Shown here in pieces: positions 56,964 through 64,000 of a DNA stretch of 64,000 nucleotides (positions are counted from its first letter, which is position 1; the number at the start of each line of letters is the position of its first letter). The position numbers and the translations under genes were made by a program. Below the pieces are notes generated by a model. The model was not told where the DNA came from. It worked only from the letters and a program-made list of their open reading frames with translations, and made no database searches. Source of the stretch: Acidobacterium sp. (GTDB lineage Bacteria; Acidobacteriota; Terriglobia; Terriglobales; Acidobacteriaceae); the NCBI GenBank assembly GCA_003166955.1, contig PMUI01000121.1:19427-83426 (forward strand), in the 5' to 3' direction.

Positions 56964-58492
56964 CGCCACGCTCCTCGCCTGAGGCCCTCAAACAGCGGCG
57001 AATGCAGCGTCGGCAAAATCAGATCCGTCAAAATCCGCGGATACAAACCCACCGTCAGCGTGCTCGCCAGCAGCAGCAGAGCCCCCAGCGTCTCGGGCAG
57101 CGTAATCGGCGGCAGCGCATGTTCCACCGCGCCCAGCGTCGCCTCGCCAAAGAACGCCTTCGTCAGCGCGCGCCACGTGAACGCAATCCCCACCAGGATC
57201 CCAATCCCCGCGACCGCGATCATCCACGCAAACGACCGCCACGTCCCGATCAGCACCTGAAACTCCGCAATGAACCCGCTGAATCCCGGCAGCCCAATCG
57301 ACGCCATGCCCGCCAAAATGAACGTCACCGCCGCAAACGGAATCGCATGCGCCAGCTGCATCGGCCCCAGCTCGTTCAGATCGCGCGTGTGCGTGCGGTC
57401 GTACACCATCCGCCCCACCACCGCGAACAGCAGCCCCGCAATCACCCCGTGCGAAAACATCTGCAGCACCGCGCCGTCCAGCCCAATCTGCGTCAGCGTC
57501 ATCAGCCCCAGCAGGACGAAGCCCATGTGCGAGACGCTCGAGTAGCCGATCACAAACTTGAAATCCCGTTGCACCAGCGCCACGCTCGCCCCGTACACAA
57601 TCCCAATCACCGCCAGCAGCGCAAACACCTCGCGCCACGATCCAAGCCCCAGCACGCGAAATCCCCACGGGTCCATCCCGGCAGGGAACAGCATCATCGC
57701 CACGCGCAGGCATCCGTACGCGCCCAGCTTCATCACCACGCCGGCCAGCAGCATCGATGCCGCCGTCGGAGCCGCCGCGTGTCCGGTCGGCGCCCAGGTA
57801 TGGAACGGCCACATGCCCGCCAGCACCGCGAACCCCACAAACACCAGCGGGAACAACCCCATCTGCAGCCGCGCGGAAAAGTGCGCCGCCACCAGAGCGT
57901 CGAAGCTCATGCTGTGCCCGCCCGACGCCACCCACGCCGCCACCATCCCCGCCAGCACCAGCGCGCTCCCCGCAAACGAGTAGAGCGCCAGCTTCATCGC
58001 CGCGTACTCGCGCTGCGATCCGGCGTCCTCACCCGCTGCCCCGCGCTTCGCCGATCCCCAAATCGCAATCAAAAAATACTTCGGGATAATCGCAATCTCG
58101 TAAAACACGAACAGCAGAAACAAATCGAAGCTCAGAAAAACCCCGTACACGCCGCCGATCAGCACAAGATAAAGCGCAAAGAATTCCTGCGTCCGCTTCT
58201 CGATGTTCCACGAAAACAAAACCCCCGCCGTCGCCGCGATCCCCGTCAGCAGCACCAGCGTCAAACTGATCCCGTCCGCCGCCAGGTGATACGAAATCCC
58301 CAGCTGCGGAATCCAGGCCACCCGTGCCACCGTCAGAAACTCGCCCGGCACCCAATGCCGCAGTGCCACCAGCCCAATGCCCAGCCCCGCCACCGCCGTC
58401 AGCAGCGCCACCACCCGTGCCAGCATCCGAGACGGGCTCAGCCGCGCCGCCAGCGCGCCGAGGAACGAAATGTAAATCGTCCAGGCCAGCAT
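56960..58492 (-). CDS. nuoM: NADH-quinone oxidoreductase subunit M, second copy in operon order
   Basis: A 510-residue proton-pumping subunit. It has LFLLFVFYEIAIIPKYFLIAIWGS with the essential Glu (YEIAIIP), GMWPFHTWAPTGHAAAPTAASMLLAGVVMKLGAYG with lysine, and IGYSSVSHMGFVLLG plus MFSHGVIAGLLFAVVGRMVYDRTHTRDL, the normal helix 8-12 set of NuoM. It resembles the next gene upstream in length and helix layout but is a clearly diverged paralogue. Start ATG 58492 overlaps the stop of that paralogue (TGATG). Two NuoM genes in a row mark the 2M form of complex I. Confidence 0.93.
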   Translation of the reverse strand: MLAWTIYISFLGALAARLSPSRMLARVVALLTAVAGLGIGLVALRHWVPGEFLTVARVAWIPQLGISYHLAADGISLTLVLLTGIAATAGVLFSWNIEKRTQEFFALYLVLIGGVYGVFLSFDLFLLFVFYEIAIIPKYFLIAIWGSAKRGAAGEDAGSQREYAAMKLALYSFAGSALVLAGMVAAWVASGGHSMSFDALVAAHFSARLQMGLFPLVFVGFAVLAGMWPFHTWAPTGHAAAPTAASMLLAGVVMKLGAYGCLRVAMMLFPAGMDPWGFRVLGLGSWREVFALLAVIGIVYGASVALVQRDFKFVIGYSSVSHMGFVLLGLMTLTQIGLDGAVLQMFSHGVIAGLLFAVVGRMVYDRTHTRDLNELGPMQLAHAIPFAAVTFILAGMASIGLPGFSGFIAEFQVLIGTWRSFAWMIAVAGIGILVGIAFTWRALTKAFFGEATLGAVEHALPPITLPETLGALLLLASTLTVGLYPRILTDLILPTLHSPLFEGLRRGAWR

Positions 58493-60027
58493 CAGAACCC
58501 CATTCCCCCAACCCACTGCATCACCGTCGTGTGCAGCATCCCCGTGATTAGCTGCGGATAAAGGCCTAGCACAAACATCAGCGCAATCGCCGGCGCCAGC
58601 GCCAGCCGCTCCGTCAACGTAAGGTCCGGCATCGCGCTCCACCGCGGATTCACCGGCCCCGAAAAAACCTTCTGGATCACCGTCAGCAAAAACACCGCCG
58701 TCATCAGCAGCCCCAGCACCGCCGCCGACGAAGCCCACGGAGCCAGCGCAAACGCCCCCTTGAAAATTAAGAACTCAGCAGGGAAGCCGTTCAGCCCCGG
58801 CAATCCCAGCGACGCAAAAATCGCAATCCCCATCAGCCCCGAGAACACCGGCACAACTTTGCGCAGCCCGCCAAAATCCTCAATCCCACGAAGCCCGCCG
58901 CTCCGTCGCTCCAGCAGGGCGATAAACCAGAACAAACAGGCCGCCGTCAGCCCGTGGCTGAACATCTGCAGCAGCACGCCCGTCAGCGCCGCCGCCTTCT
59001 CCGCCGCCATCCCCGCGTCGCTTCCCGTGAACTTCGCCGCCACACAAACACCCAGCACGCAATACCCCAGGTGATTGATCGACGAATACGCAAACGTGCG
59101 CTTCAGATCCTTCTGCGCCCACGCCGCAAACGCCGGCAGCACGATGCTCGCCACCGCCATCCAAAGCAGCGGCTTCATCGCATGCTGCATTTGCGTGGGA
59201 AAAATCGGCAGCAGCACACGCAAAAACCCGTAGACCCCCATCTTCGACATCGCGCCCGTCAGCAGCATCGTCGTCTCGCTCGACGCCTCTGCATACGTCG
59301 ACGGCAGCCAGGTATGGAACGGCACCACCGCCGCCTTCACCGCGAATCCGAGAAACGCCGCCCAGAACAGCAGCATCGCCAGATGCTCCGGGCTGCCGCC
59401 CCAGTGCAGATTCTGTCCGAGCGCCGTCGTCAGCGCGCCCGACCGCCCCAGCTGCGCCAGCTGCACAAAATCAAACTGCCCGGTCGCCACGAACAGCGCC
59501 AGAAACGCCAGCAGCAGCGCCACGCTGCCTACCATCGTGTACAGGAAAAACTGCGCCGCCGCCTTCGCCCGTCCGTTGCCTCCCCAGATCCGCACCAGGA
59601 AAAACGCCGGGATCAAACTCAGCTCCCAAAAAATAAACCAGTGAACAAAGTTCAGCGCGGTGAACGTCCCAAACAGCCCCGCCTCCAGAAACAGCACCAG
59701 CGCAAAATACACCGGCCCGTGCTTCTCGTTTCTCCACGAAGCCGCCAGAGACATCAGCGTGACCACCGCAGACAGCACCAGCATCAGCACGCCCAGCCCA
59801 TCCACGCCCGCGTGATACGCGATCCCCAGCGCAGGCGCCCACGCGTGATGCTCCTCAAATTGCATTCCAGGATTGCGGGGATCGAGCCCGTACCAAAACA
59901 ACCCAGCCACCGCCAGCGCACCTGCCGCAAAAACCACCGCAACCACGCGCGCCAAATCGCCCAGCTTACTCAGCGCCAGAACCAACAACCCACCCGCAAT
60001 CGGGAACAGCGTCAGCAGCGTGATCAT
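58492..60027 (-). CDS. nuoM: NADH-quinone oxidoreductase subunit M, first copy in operon order
   Basis: A 511-residue NuoM homologue. HWFIFWELSLIPAFFLVRIWGGNGRAKAAAQFFLYTMVGSVALLL carries the essential Glu and the downstream lysine, and FHTWLPSTYAEASSETTMLLTGAMSKMGVYGFLRVLLPIF follows, as in canonical NuoM. KRTFAYSSINHLGYCVLG and MFSHGLTAACLFWFIALLERR are the later helices. It lies directly after nuoL (ATGA overlap at 60027) and before the second nuoM. The predicted enzyme thus has one more antiporter-like subunit than the 14-subunit form. Confidence 0.93.
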   Translation of the reverse strand: MITLLTLFPIAGGLLVLALSKLGDLARVVAVVFAAGALAVAGLFWYGLDPRNPGMQFEEHHAWAPALGIAYHAGVDGLGVLMLVLSAVVTLMSLAASWRNEKHGPVYFALVLFLEAGLFGTFTALNFVHWFIFWELSLIPAFFLVRIWGGNGRAKAAAQFFLYTMVGSVALLLAFLALFVATGQFDFVQLAQLGRSGALTTALGQNLHWGGSPEHLAMLLFWAAFLGFAVKAAVVPFHTWLPSTYAEASSETTMLLTGAMSKMGVYGFLRVLLPIFPTQMQHAMKPLLWMAVASIVLPAFAAWAQKDLKRTFAYSSINHLGYCVLGVCVAAKFTGSDAGMAAEKAAALTGVLLQMFSHGLTAACLFWFIALLERRSGGLRGIEDFGGLRKVVPVFSGLMGIAIFASLGLPGLNGFPAEFLIFKGAFALAPWASSAAVLGLLMTAVFLLTVIQKVFSGPVNPRWSAMPDLTLTERLALAPAIALMFVLGLYPQLITGMLHTTVMQWVGGMGF

Positions 60028-62126
60028 CCGCGATGGCTCCACAGCAGCAGCACCGCCAGCACCACCAGCGCCCCCGCAATCACCCGCAGATAGTTCTGCA
60101 CCCGCCCGTTTTCCAGATGCGACAACAGCCGCCCGCCCCGCCCCAACTCGCGGCACCCCTCATCGAAGCCGCCATTGACGACATATTTATCCACGCCCGC
60201 GTCCAGCCAGCTCACGCCCGTAACGATCCACGACACCAGCCGCACCGCGCCGCCAAAAATCCAGCGATCCAGCCACGCCGCGAATCCGGCGCAGAACCGC
60301 GCCAGCGCAATCACCGTCACTCCGTACAGCTCATCCACATACAGCCGATTTGCCAGCGCGTGAAAAATCCCAGGCTGCAATTTCTCCAGCGCATCCGGAT
60401 CCGTCACGCGCACGATGGGCTTGCGCCCGTAGAACCACCACCCCAGCATCAGCCCCACAAGCACAATCGCCGACGACACCATCATCACCGACATCAACCC
60501 CGGCTCGCCGAACCCAGCCCAGTCAAATCGCGTCGTCTGCCCTGCCAGGAAATTCTGAAACCAGGGCCAAGCCGGCGTTCCCGCAAATCCCAGCACGCAC
60601 GCAAACACCGCCAGAATCGCCAATGGCCCCGTCATCACCGCCGGGCTCTCATGCGGATCGGCGATGGCGCAAACCTCACCCGGCCGCGCCGAAACCACGG
60701 GCTCAATTTGCTCCGCCGGGATCGCGTGCGACGCCACAGGCGCGGCCCCAACACCGGCGTCCGTCACCCGCTGCGGTCCAAAGAAGACGTAGTACATCTG
60801 CCGCGTCATATAAAAAGCCGTCAGCAGCGCACCCACCGCACCCAGATAAAACGGCCCCCGCGACACACCCCACCCATGCGCCGCGTGCAGAATCGCGTCC
60901 TTGCTCCAGAACCCCGCAAACAGCGGAAACCCGCACAGCGCCAGCATGCCGCACGCGTACGTCGCAAACGTCACCGGCATCCACCGCCGCAGCCCGCCCA
61001 TGTTGCGGATGTCCTGCTCCTCCGTGCAGCCGTGAATCACCGACCCCGCACCGAGAAACAGCAGCGCCTTAAAAAACGCATGCGTGATCAGGTGGAACAT
61101 CCCCACCGCAACGCCGCCCACGCCCAGCCCCAGCATCATGTACCCCAGCTGCGACACCGTCGAGTACGCCAGGATTCTCTTAATATCGTTCTGCGCCACC
61201 GCAATACACGCCGCAAAGATCGCCGTAATCGCGCCCACCCACGCCACCACTTCGAGCGCCGTCCCACTCATTAGCGGATAGACCCGCGCCACCAGATAAA
61301 CGCCCGCCGCCACCATCGTCGCCGCATGAATCAGCGCGCTCACTGGCGTCGGCCCCTCCATCGCATCCGGCAGCCACACATGCAGCGGCACCTGCCCCGA
61401 CTTGCCCATCGCGCCGCAGAAAATCAGCAGCCCAATCGCCGTCGAAACCGCCATGCCCGCGACCGTGATGTGCGCCGCCATCGCTGACACAGCGCCCTGC
61501 TCCAGGCATCCTCTGCCATAGTCATAAAAGGTCAGCGTCCCCGCCTGCGCGTAGAGCCACACCATCCCGATCAGCAATCCCAGATCGCCCACCCGCGTCG
61601 TGACGAACGCCTTCTTCGCCGCCGCCGCTGCTGCCGGCCGATGAAACCAGAACCCGATCAGCAAGTACGAAGTCAGCCCCACCACTTCCCAGCACATGAA
61701 CAGTAGCAGCAGGCTGTTCGCAATCACCACACCCAGCATCGCGCCCGCAAACAACGACATAAAACAGAAGAACCGCGCGAAGTTGTCATCGTGCGCCATG
61801 TACCCCAGGCTATAAACAAAAATCAGCAGCCCGACAAAAGTCACCATTACCAGCATCACTGCGGCCAGCGGATCGAGCAGCCATCCCAGCGTCACCCATT
61901 GATCCCCAAACTGCAGCCACTGGAAATTCAGCACCTGCACCGCTGGATGCGCCAGCGCCTCGACAAACGCCATCACCGCCAGCGCCAGCGCCGTCCCCAT
62001 TGACCCAATCGCCAGCGCCGCCGACAATCCCCGCTGCCCCTTCTTCAGCAGCGCGCTGATCCCCGCTGCCACCATCGGCAGCGCAGGAATGAGCCACAGG
62101 TTGCGCACAATCCAGCTCGCGCTCAT
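60024..62126 (-). CDS. nuoL: NADH-quinone oxidoreductase subunit L
   Basis: A 700-residue distal proton-pumping subunit with the lateral helix. LLLLFMCWEVVGLTSYLLIGFWFHRPAAAAAAKKAFVTTRVGD shows the essential Glu and the proton-channel lysines; SGQVPLHVWLPDAMEGPTPVSALIHAATMVAAGVYLV and STVSQLGYMMLGLGVGG follow. The C-terminal part beyond residue 450 is long (about 700 against about 613 in the E. coli enzyme), including an insertion with VVSARPGEVCAIADPHESP. A longer lateral-helix region is expected in 2M complexes. It is coupled to nuoK by ATGA at 62126. Confidence 0.95.
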   Translation of the reverse strand: MSASWIVRNLWLIPALPMVAAGISALLKKGQRGLSAALAIGSMGTALALAVMAFVEALAHPAVQVLNFQWLQFGDQWVTLGWLLDPLAAVMLVMVTFVGLLIFVYSLGYMAHDDNFARFFCFMSLFAGAMLGVVIANSLLLLFMCWEVVGLTSYLLIGFWFHRPAAAAAAKKAFVTTRVGDLGLLIGMVWLYAQAGTLTFYDYGRGCLEQGAVSAMAAHITVAGMAVSTAIGLLIFCGAMGKSGQVPLHVWLPDAMEGPTPVSALIHAATMVAAGVYLVARVYPLMSGTALEVVAWVGAITAIFAACIAVAQNDIKRILAYSTVSQLGYMMLGLGVGGVAVGMFHLITHAFFKALLFLGAGSVIHGCTEEQDIRNMGGLRRWMPVTFATYACGMLALCGFPLFAGFWSKDAILHAAHGWGVSRGPFYLGAVGALLTAFYMTRQMYYVFFGPQRVTDAGVGAAPVASHAIPAEQIEPVVSARPGEVCAIADPHESPAVMTGPLAILAVFACVLGFAGTPAWPWFQNFLAGQTTRFDWAGFGEPGLMSVMMVSSAIVLVGLMLGWWFYGRKPIVRVTDPDALEKLQPGIFHALANRLYVDELYGVTVIALARFCAGFAAWLDRWIFGGAVRLVSWIVTGVSWLDAGVDKYVVNGGFDEGCRELGRGGRLLSHLENGRVQNYLRVIAGALVVLAVLLLWSHRG

Positions 62127-62482
62127 CCCTTCATCTCCGTAATCTCGCTCACGTCGCTGGTCCGTGTGTGTCGATAGATCGCCAGAATCAGCGCCAGCCC
62201 CACCGCCGCTTCCGCCGCCGCCACCGCAATCGAGAAGATGACGAACATCAGCCCGGTCAGCTCCTCAGGAGCCGGGGCCCCCAGCATGCCCGGTGTTGGC
62301 ATGATGGGGTGGTCGGGATGAGGTCCGAATCTCCAGAACGCAATGAAATTCAAATTCGCCGCGTTGAGCATCAGCTCGATGCCCGCCAGCACCAGGATCG
62401 CATTGCGCCGCGTTAGCGCGCCGGCCAGGCCGATCGAGAACAGCAATGCGGAAACCAGCAAACAACCAGCCAGAGGAGTCAT
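62123..62482 (-). CDS. nuoK: NADH-quinone oxidoreductase subunit K
   Basis: A 119-residue small proton-channel subunit (three helices). It has LFSIGLAGALTRRNAILVLAGIELMLNAANLNFIAF with the two essential glutamates (one in GIELMLN, the other in AVAAAEAAVGLALILAIYR), but a 20-residue Pro-rich loop (GPHPDHPIMPTPGMLGAPAPEELTG) makes it longer than the standard 100. Start and stop overlap the flanking genes as ATGA, so nuoJ-K-L are translated in a coupled way. Confidence 0.95.
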   Translation of the reverse strand: MTPLAGCLLVSALLFSIGLAGALTRRNAILVLAGIELMLNAANLNFIAFWRFGPHPDHPIMPTPGMLGAPAPEELTGLMFVIFSIAVAAAEAAVGLALILAIYRHTRTSDVSEITEMKG

Positions 62483-63066
62483 CAGCCGCGCAACTCCGGA
62501 CTCCGCCCCGCGGCCGTTTCAGCGGGGACCACGCGCCTGTCCCGCAGCGCCAGAATCACCGCGCCAATCATCGCCGCCGTCAGCATCAGCGCGATCACTT
62601 CCAGCGGCAGCACGTAGCGCTCCATCAGTGCGAACCCAATCGCCCGCATCGAGCTCGCCGGCGCGGGCCCCGATCCCGCTGCCGTAACACGAGCCACGCC
62701 GCTCGTCATCACCGCCCACGCCAGCACAGCAAACACCGCCAGCGCCAGCACACCGCCCGCCACGCCAGCCGGAGAAAACACCTTATCCAATTCCGTCTCA
62801 GCGCTGCGCGTTGCCGGCAGGCCGCTTTTGCCTGCTGGGGTGGGGGTCAGCAGAATCGCAAACACAATCAGAATCGCAATCGCCCCCACATACACCAGCA
62901 ACTGCGCCAGCCCCGCGAACTCCGCTCCCAGATTCAGATACAACGCCGCCAGTCCGGCAAACGCCACCGTCAGCGCCAGCGCGCAATGCACCAGGCGGCG
63001 CAGCGTCATGGCGGCCACACCTCCGGCCAGCGTCATCATCGCGAGTATCAGGAAGGAAACGGTCAT
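62482..63066 (-). CDS. nuoJ: NADH-quinone oxidoreductase subunit J
   Basis: A 194-residue membrane subunit. VSFLILAMMTLAGGVAAMTLRRLVHCALALTVAFAGLAALYLNLGAEFAGLAQLLVYVGAIAILIVFAILL contains the conserved tyrosine-valine-glycine segment YVGAIAILIVF, and MERYVLPLEVIALMLTAAMIGAVILAL is the C-terminal helix. A polar linker of about 55 residues between helices 3 and 5 is longer than usual. It starts the J-K-L-M-M-N block and is separated from nuoH by 169 nt with no nuoI between. Confidence 0.93.
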   Translation of the reverse strand: MTVSFLILAMMTLAGGVAAMTLRRLVHCALALTVAFAGLAALYLNLGAEFAGLAQLLVYVGAIAILIVFAILLTPTPAGKSGLPATRSAETELDKVFSPAGVAGGVLALAVFAVLAWAVMTSGVARVTAAGSGPAPASSMRAIGFALMERYVLPLEVIALMLTAAMIGAVILALRDRRVVPAETAAGRSPELRG

Positions 63067-63187
63067 CCCTATTCGTTCAAGGTCCCGGCGCGCTCATACG
63101 TGCGCCGAAGTTGCGGTTGTTTCCGGATTAGCGACGGCATCCGCCACGCCGGGCTCTCCTACCATTTCACAGCAGCACCCGCGCGAC

Positions 63188-63203
63188 TGTGACTCAAATC
63201 ACT
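63188..63203. promoter_or_regulatory. CRP/FNR-family-like site between nuoH and nuoJ
   Basis: TGTGA-N6-TCACT (63188-63203) matches the TGTGA-N6-TCACA palindrome at nine of ten specific bases. It lies 122 nt before the nuoJ start (minus strand) in the 169-nt gap. It may mark a redox or cAMP-type regulator binding ahead of nuoJ. No promoter hexamers could be assigned with confidence; the rest of the gap shows nothing else. Confidence 0.4.
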
Positions 63204-63235
63204 CCCCGGCTCCATCGCCGCCGCCCCGGGCCCAT

Positions 63236-64000
63236 CTATTCCGCGAACCGGTAAGTCCGCTTCGCAATCCTGTGGCCGCGCCCCAATGTGCGCGCCAACA
63301 ATATATATGGTGCAAGAATCACCAGCGCGCAGACCAGCCAGCGTATCACACCGCCCAGCGGCTTCGGCCCTACCACCACCGGCGTCAGAAACCACCACAT
63401 CGCCGCCGACACAATCACGATCAGCGTCATCGGCAGCATGAACTTCCATGCGAAATTCATCAGCTGGTCCATCCGCAACCGCGGCATCGTCCCGCGCACC
63501 CAGATGAACCCAAAAATCAGCGTCAGCAGCTTCGCGAAAAACCAAAGCCACGACGGCACCCACCCCAGAAACGCCAACGGCGCCGACCACCCGCCCAGGA
63601 ACAGCGTGATCCCGAGGCCGCTCACCGCGAACATCTCCAGGTATTCCGCCAGGAAAAACAGCGCAAACTTGAACCCCGAATACTCGATGAAGTACCCCGC
63701 AATAATCTCCGACTCGCCCTCCGGCAAATCGAACGGGCTCCGATTCGTCTCCGCCGTCGCCGCAATCATAAACAGGATGAACCCCGCCAGCCCCCACGGC
63801 GTGAACACATTCCAGTGCGCCAGCCCATTCGTCGTCCGAGCCTGCAGATCCACGATGCTCACCAGCGACAGCGTACCCGACATCATGATCACCGGCACCG
63901 ACGACAGGATCAGCGGAATCTCGTAGCTGATCATCTGCGCGATCGCGCGCATCGCTCCCAACAGCGAATATTTGTTGTGGCTCGACCACCCCGCCATGAA
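63236..64000 (-). CDS. nuoH: NADH-quinone oxidoreductase subunit H, 5' end outside window
   Basis: The C-terminal 254 codons of the quinone-site subunit; the frame continues past base 64000, so the start lies to the right. FMAGWSSHNKYSLLGAMRAIAQMISYEIPLILSSV and NRSPFDLPEGESEIIAGYFIEYSGFKFALFFLAEYLEMF are the highly conserved quinone-chamber loops, and GFIWVRGTMPRLRMDQLMNFAWKFMLPMTL is the last family pattern. It is the upstream-most gene of the operon visible here. Confidence 0.95.
   Translation of the reverse strand, partial: FMAGWSSHNKYSLLGAMRAIAQMISYEIPLILSSVPVIMMSGTLSLVSIVDLQARTTNGLAHWNVFTPWGLAGFILFMIAATAETNRSPFDLPEGESEIIAGYFIEYSGFKFALFFLAEYLEMFAVSGLGITLFLGGWSAPLAFLGWVPSWLWFFAKLLTLIFGFIWVRGTMPRLRMDQLMNFAWKFMLPMTLIVIVSAAMWWFLTPVVVGPKPLGGVIRWLVCALVILAPYILLARTLGRGHRIAKRTYRFAE

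Noticed and set aside
56960..60156. Long plus-strand frames rich in Arg/Gln/His opposite nuoM and nuoN
   Set aside because: Antisense shadows of membrane-protein genes; no domain and no ribosome-binding sites.

Overview
The window is GC-rich (roughly 62-64%), densely coded and contains no prophage, IS element or CRISPR array. Its gene content (hopanoid radical-SAM HpnJ, a cytidylate-kinase-like family protein, PEGA and M48 exported proteins, and a complex I operon with two NuoM genes) suggests an Acidobacteriota genome, probably Terriglobia/Acidobacteriaceae. That assignment is inferred from gene families, not from a marker gene.

Layout. 1-8 kb: a 5'-truncated leucyl aminopeptidase, an orphan FitA-like antitoxin behind a palindromic operator, lgt, hpt and deoC, a GAF-GAF-SpoIIE phosphatase, a PEGA protein, and a BrnT/BrnA locus whose toxin reading frame has no start codon. 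8-20 kb: rbfA, a DHH phosphoesterase, a GT39 transferase carrying a PDZ-like segment, a double GNAT protein, a PIN toxin-antitoxin pair, mutS2, ilvA behind what looks like a classical leader-peptide attenuator, and an M48 protease. 20-31 kb: an aldo/keto reductase, two tiny membrane proteins, a secreted GH31 glycosidase, tRNA-Met(CAT), a CocE-type hydrolase, and hpnJ with two half-size DMT transporters. 31-41 kb: an adaptor-TPR-TolC export operon without a pump, queF, a decayed four-helix-bundle gene, a lipoprotein, exported proteins of unknown function, and nitroreductase-NUDIX-hydrolase genes. 41-55 kb: kdsC, msbA-yicC-gmk-rpoZ, coaBC-UDG, an SDR, priA, an ornithine cyclodeaminase homologue and a membrane GGDEF protein. 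55-64 kb, minus strand: nuoH (partial)-J-K-L-M-M-N.

The most unusual signal is a family of short tandem repeats with a strict 7-bp period found at about eleven loci between 18.4 and 55.5 kb. Unit sequences differ (GGAAGCy, CAGGTTA, CGTTCAG, GCAGTAG, CAGGGAA and TAGGGTG types, written on one strand). Most share a CAG or (C/T)AGG core in the same phase, and different unit types can follow one another within one array without loss of phase. Several arrays begin directly at a stop codon, mostly with the CAG strand as the sense strand. One array fills the whole gap between ilvA and the next gene, one ends 2 nt before the coaBC start, and one lies in frame inside a coding sequence. The layout recalls the heptanucleotide STRR repeats of cyanobacteria.

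A second recurring pattern is start codons with no Shine-Dalgarno sequence placed 5-6 nt behind a TAnnnT-like box (FitA-like antitoxin, hpt, queF, a mini-ORF before msbA, possibly coaBC), which suggests frequent leaderless initiation. Functionally, the clusters serve nucleotide salvage (hpt-deoC), cell envelope (lgt, kdsC, msbA, hpnJ, GT39, lipoproteins), nucleic-acid maintenance (mutS2, UDG, priA, rbfA, DHH) and respiration (nuo).
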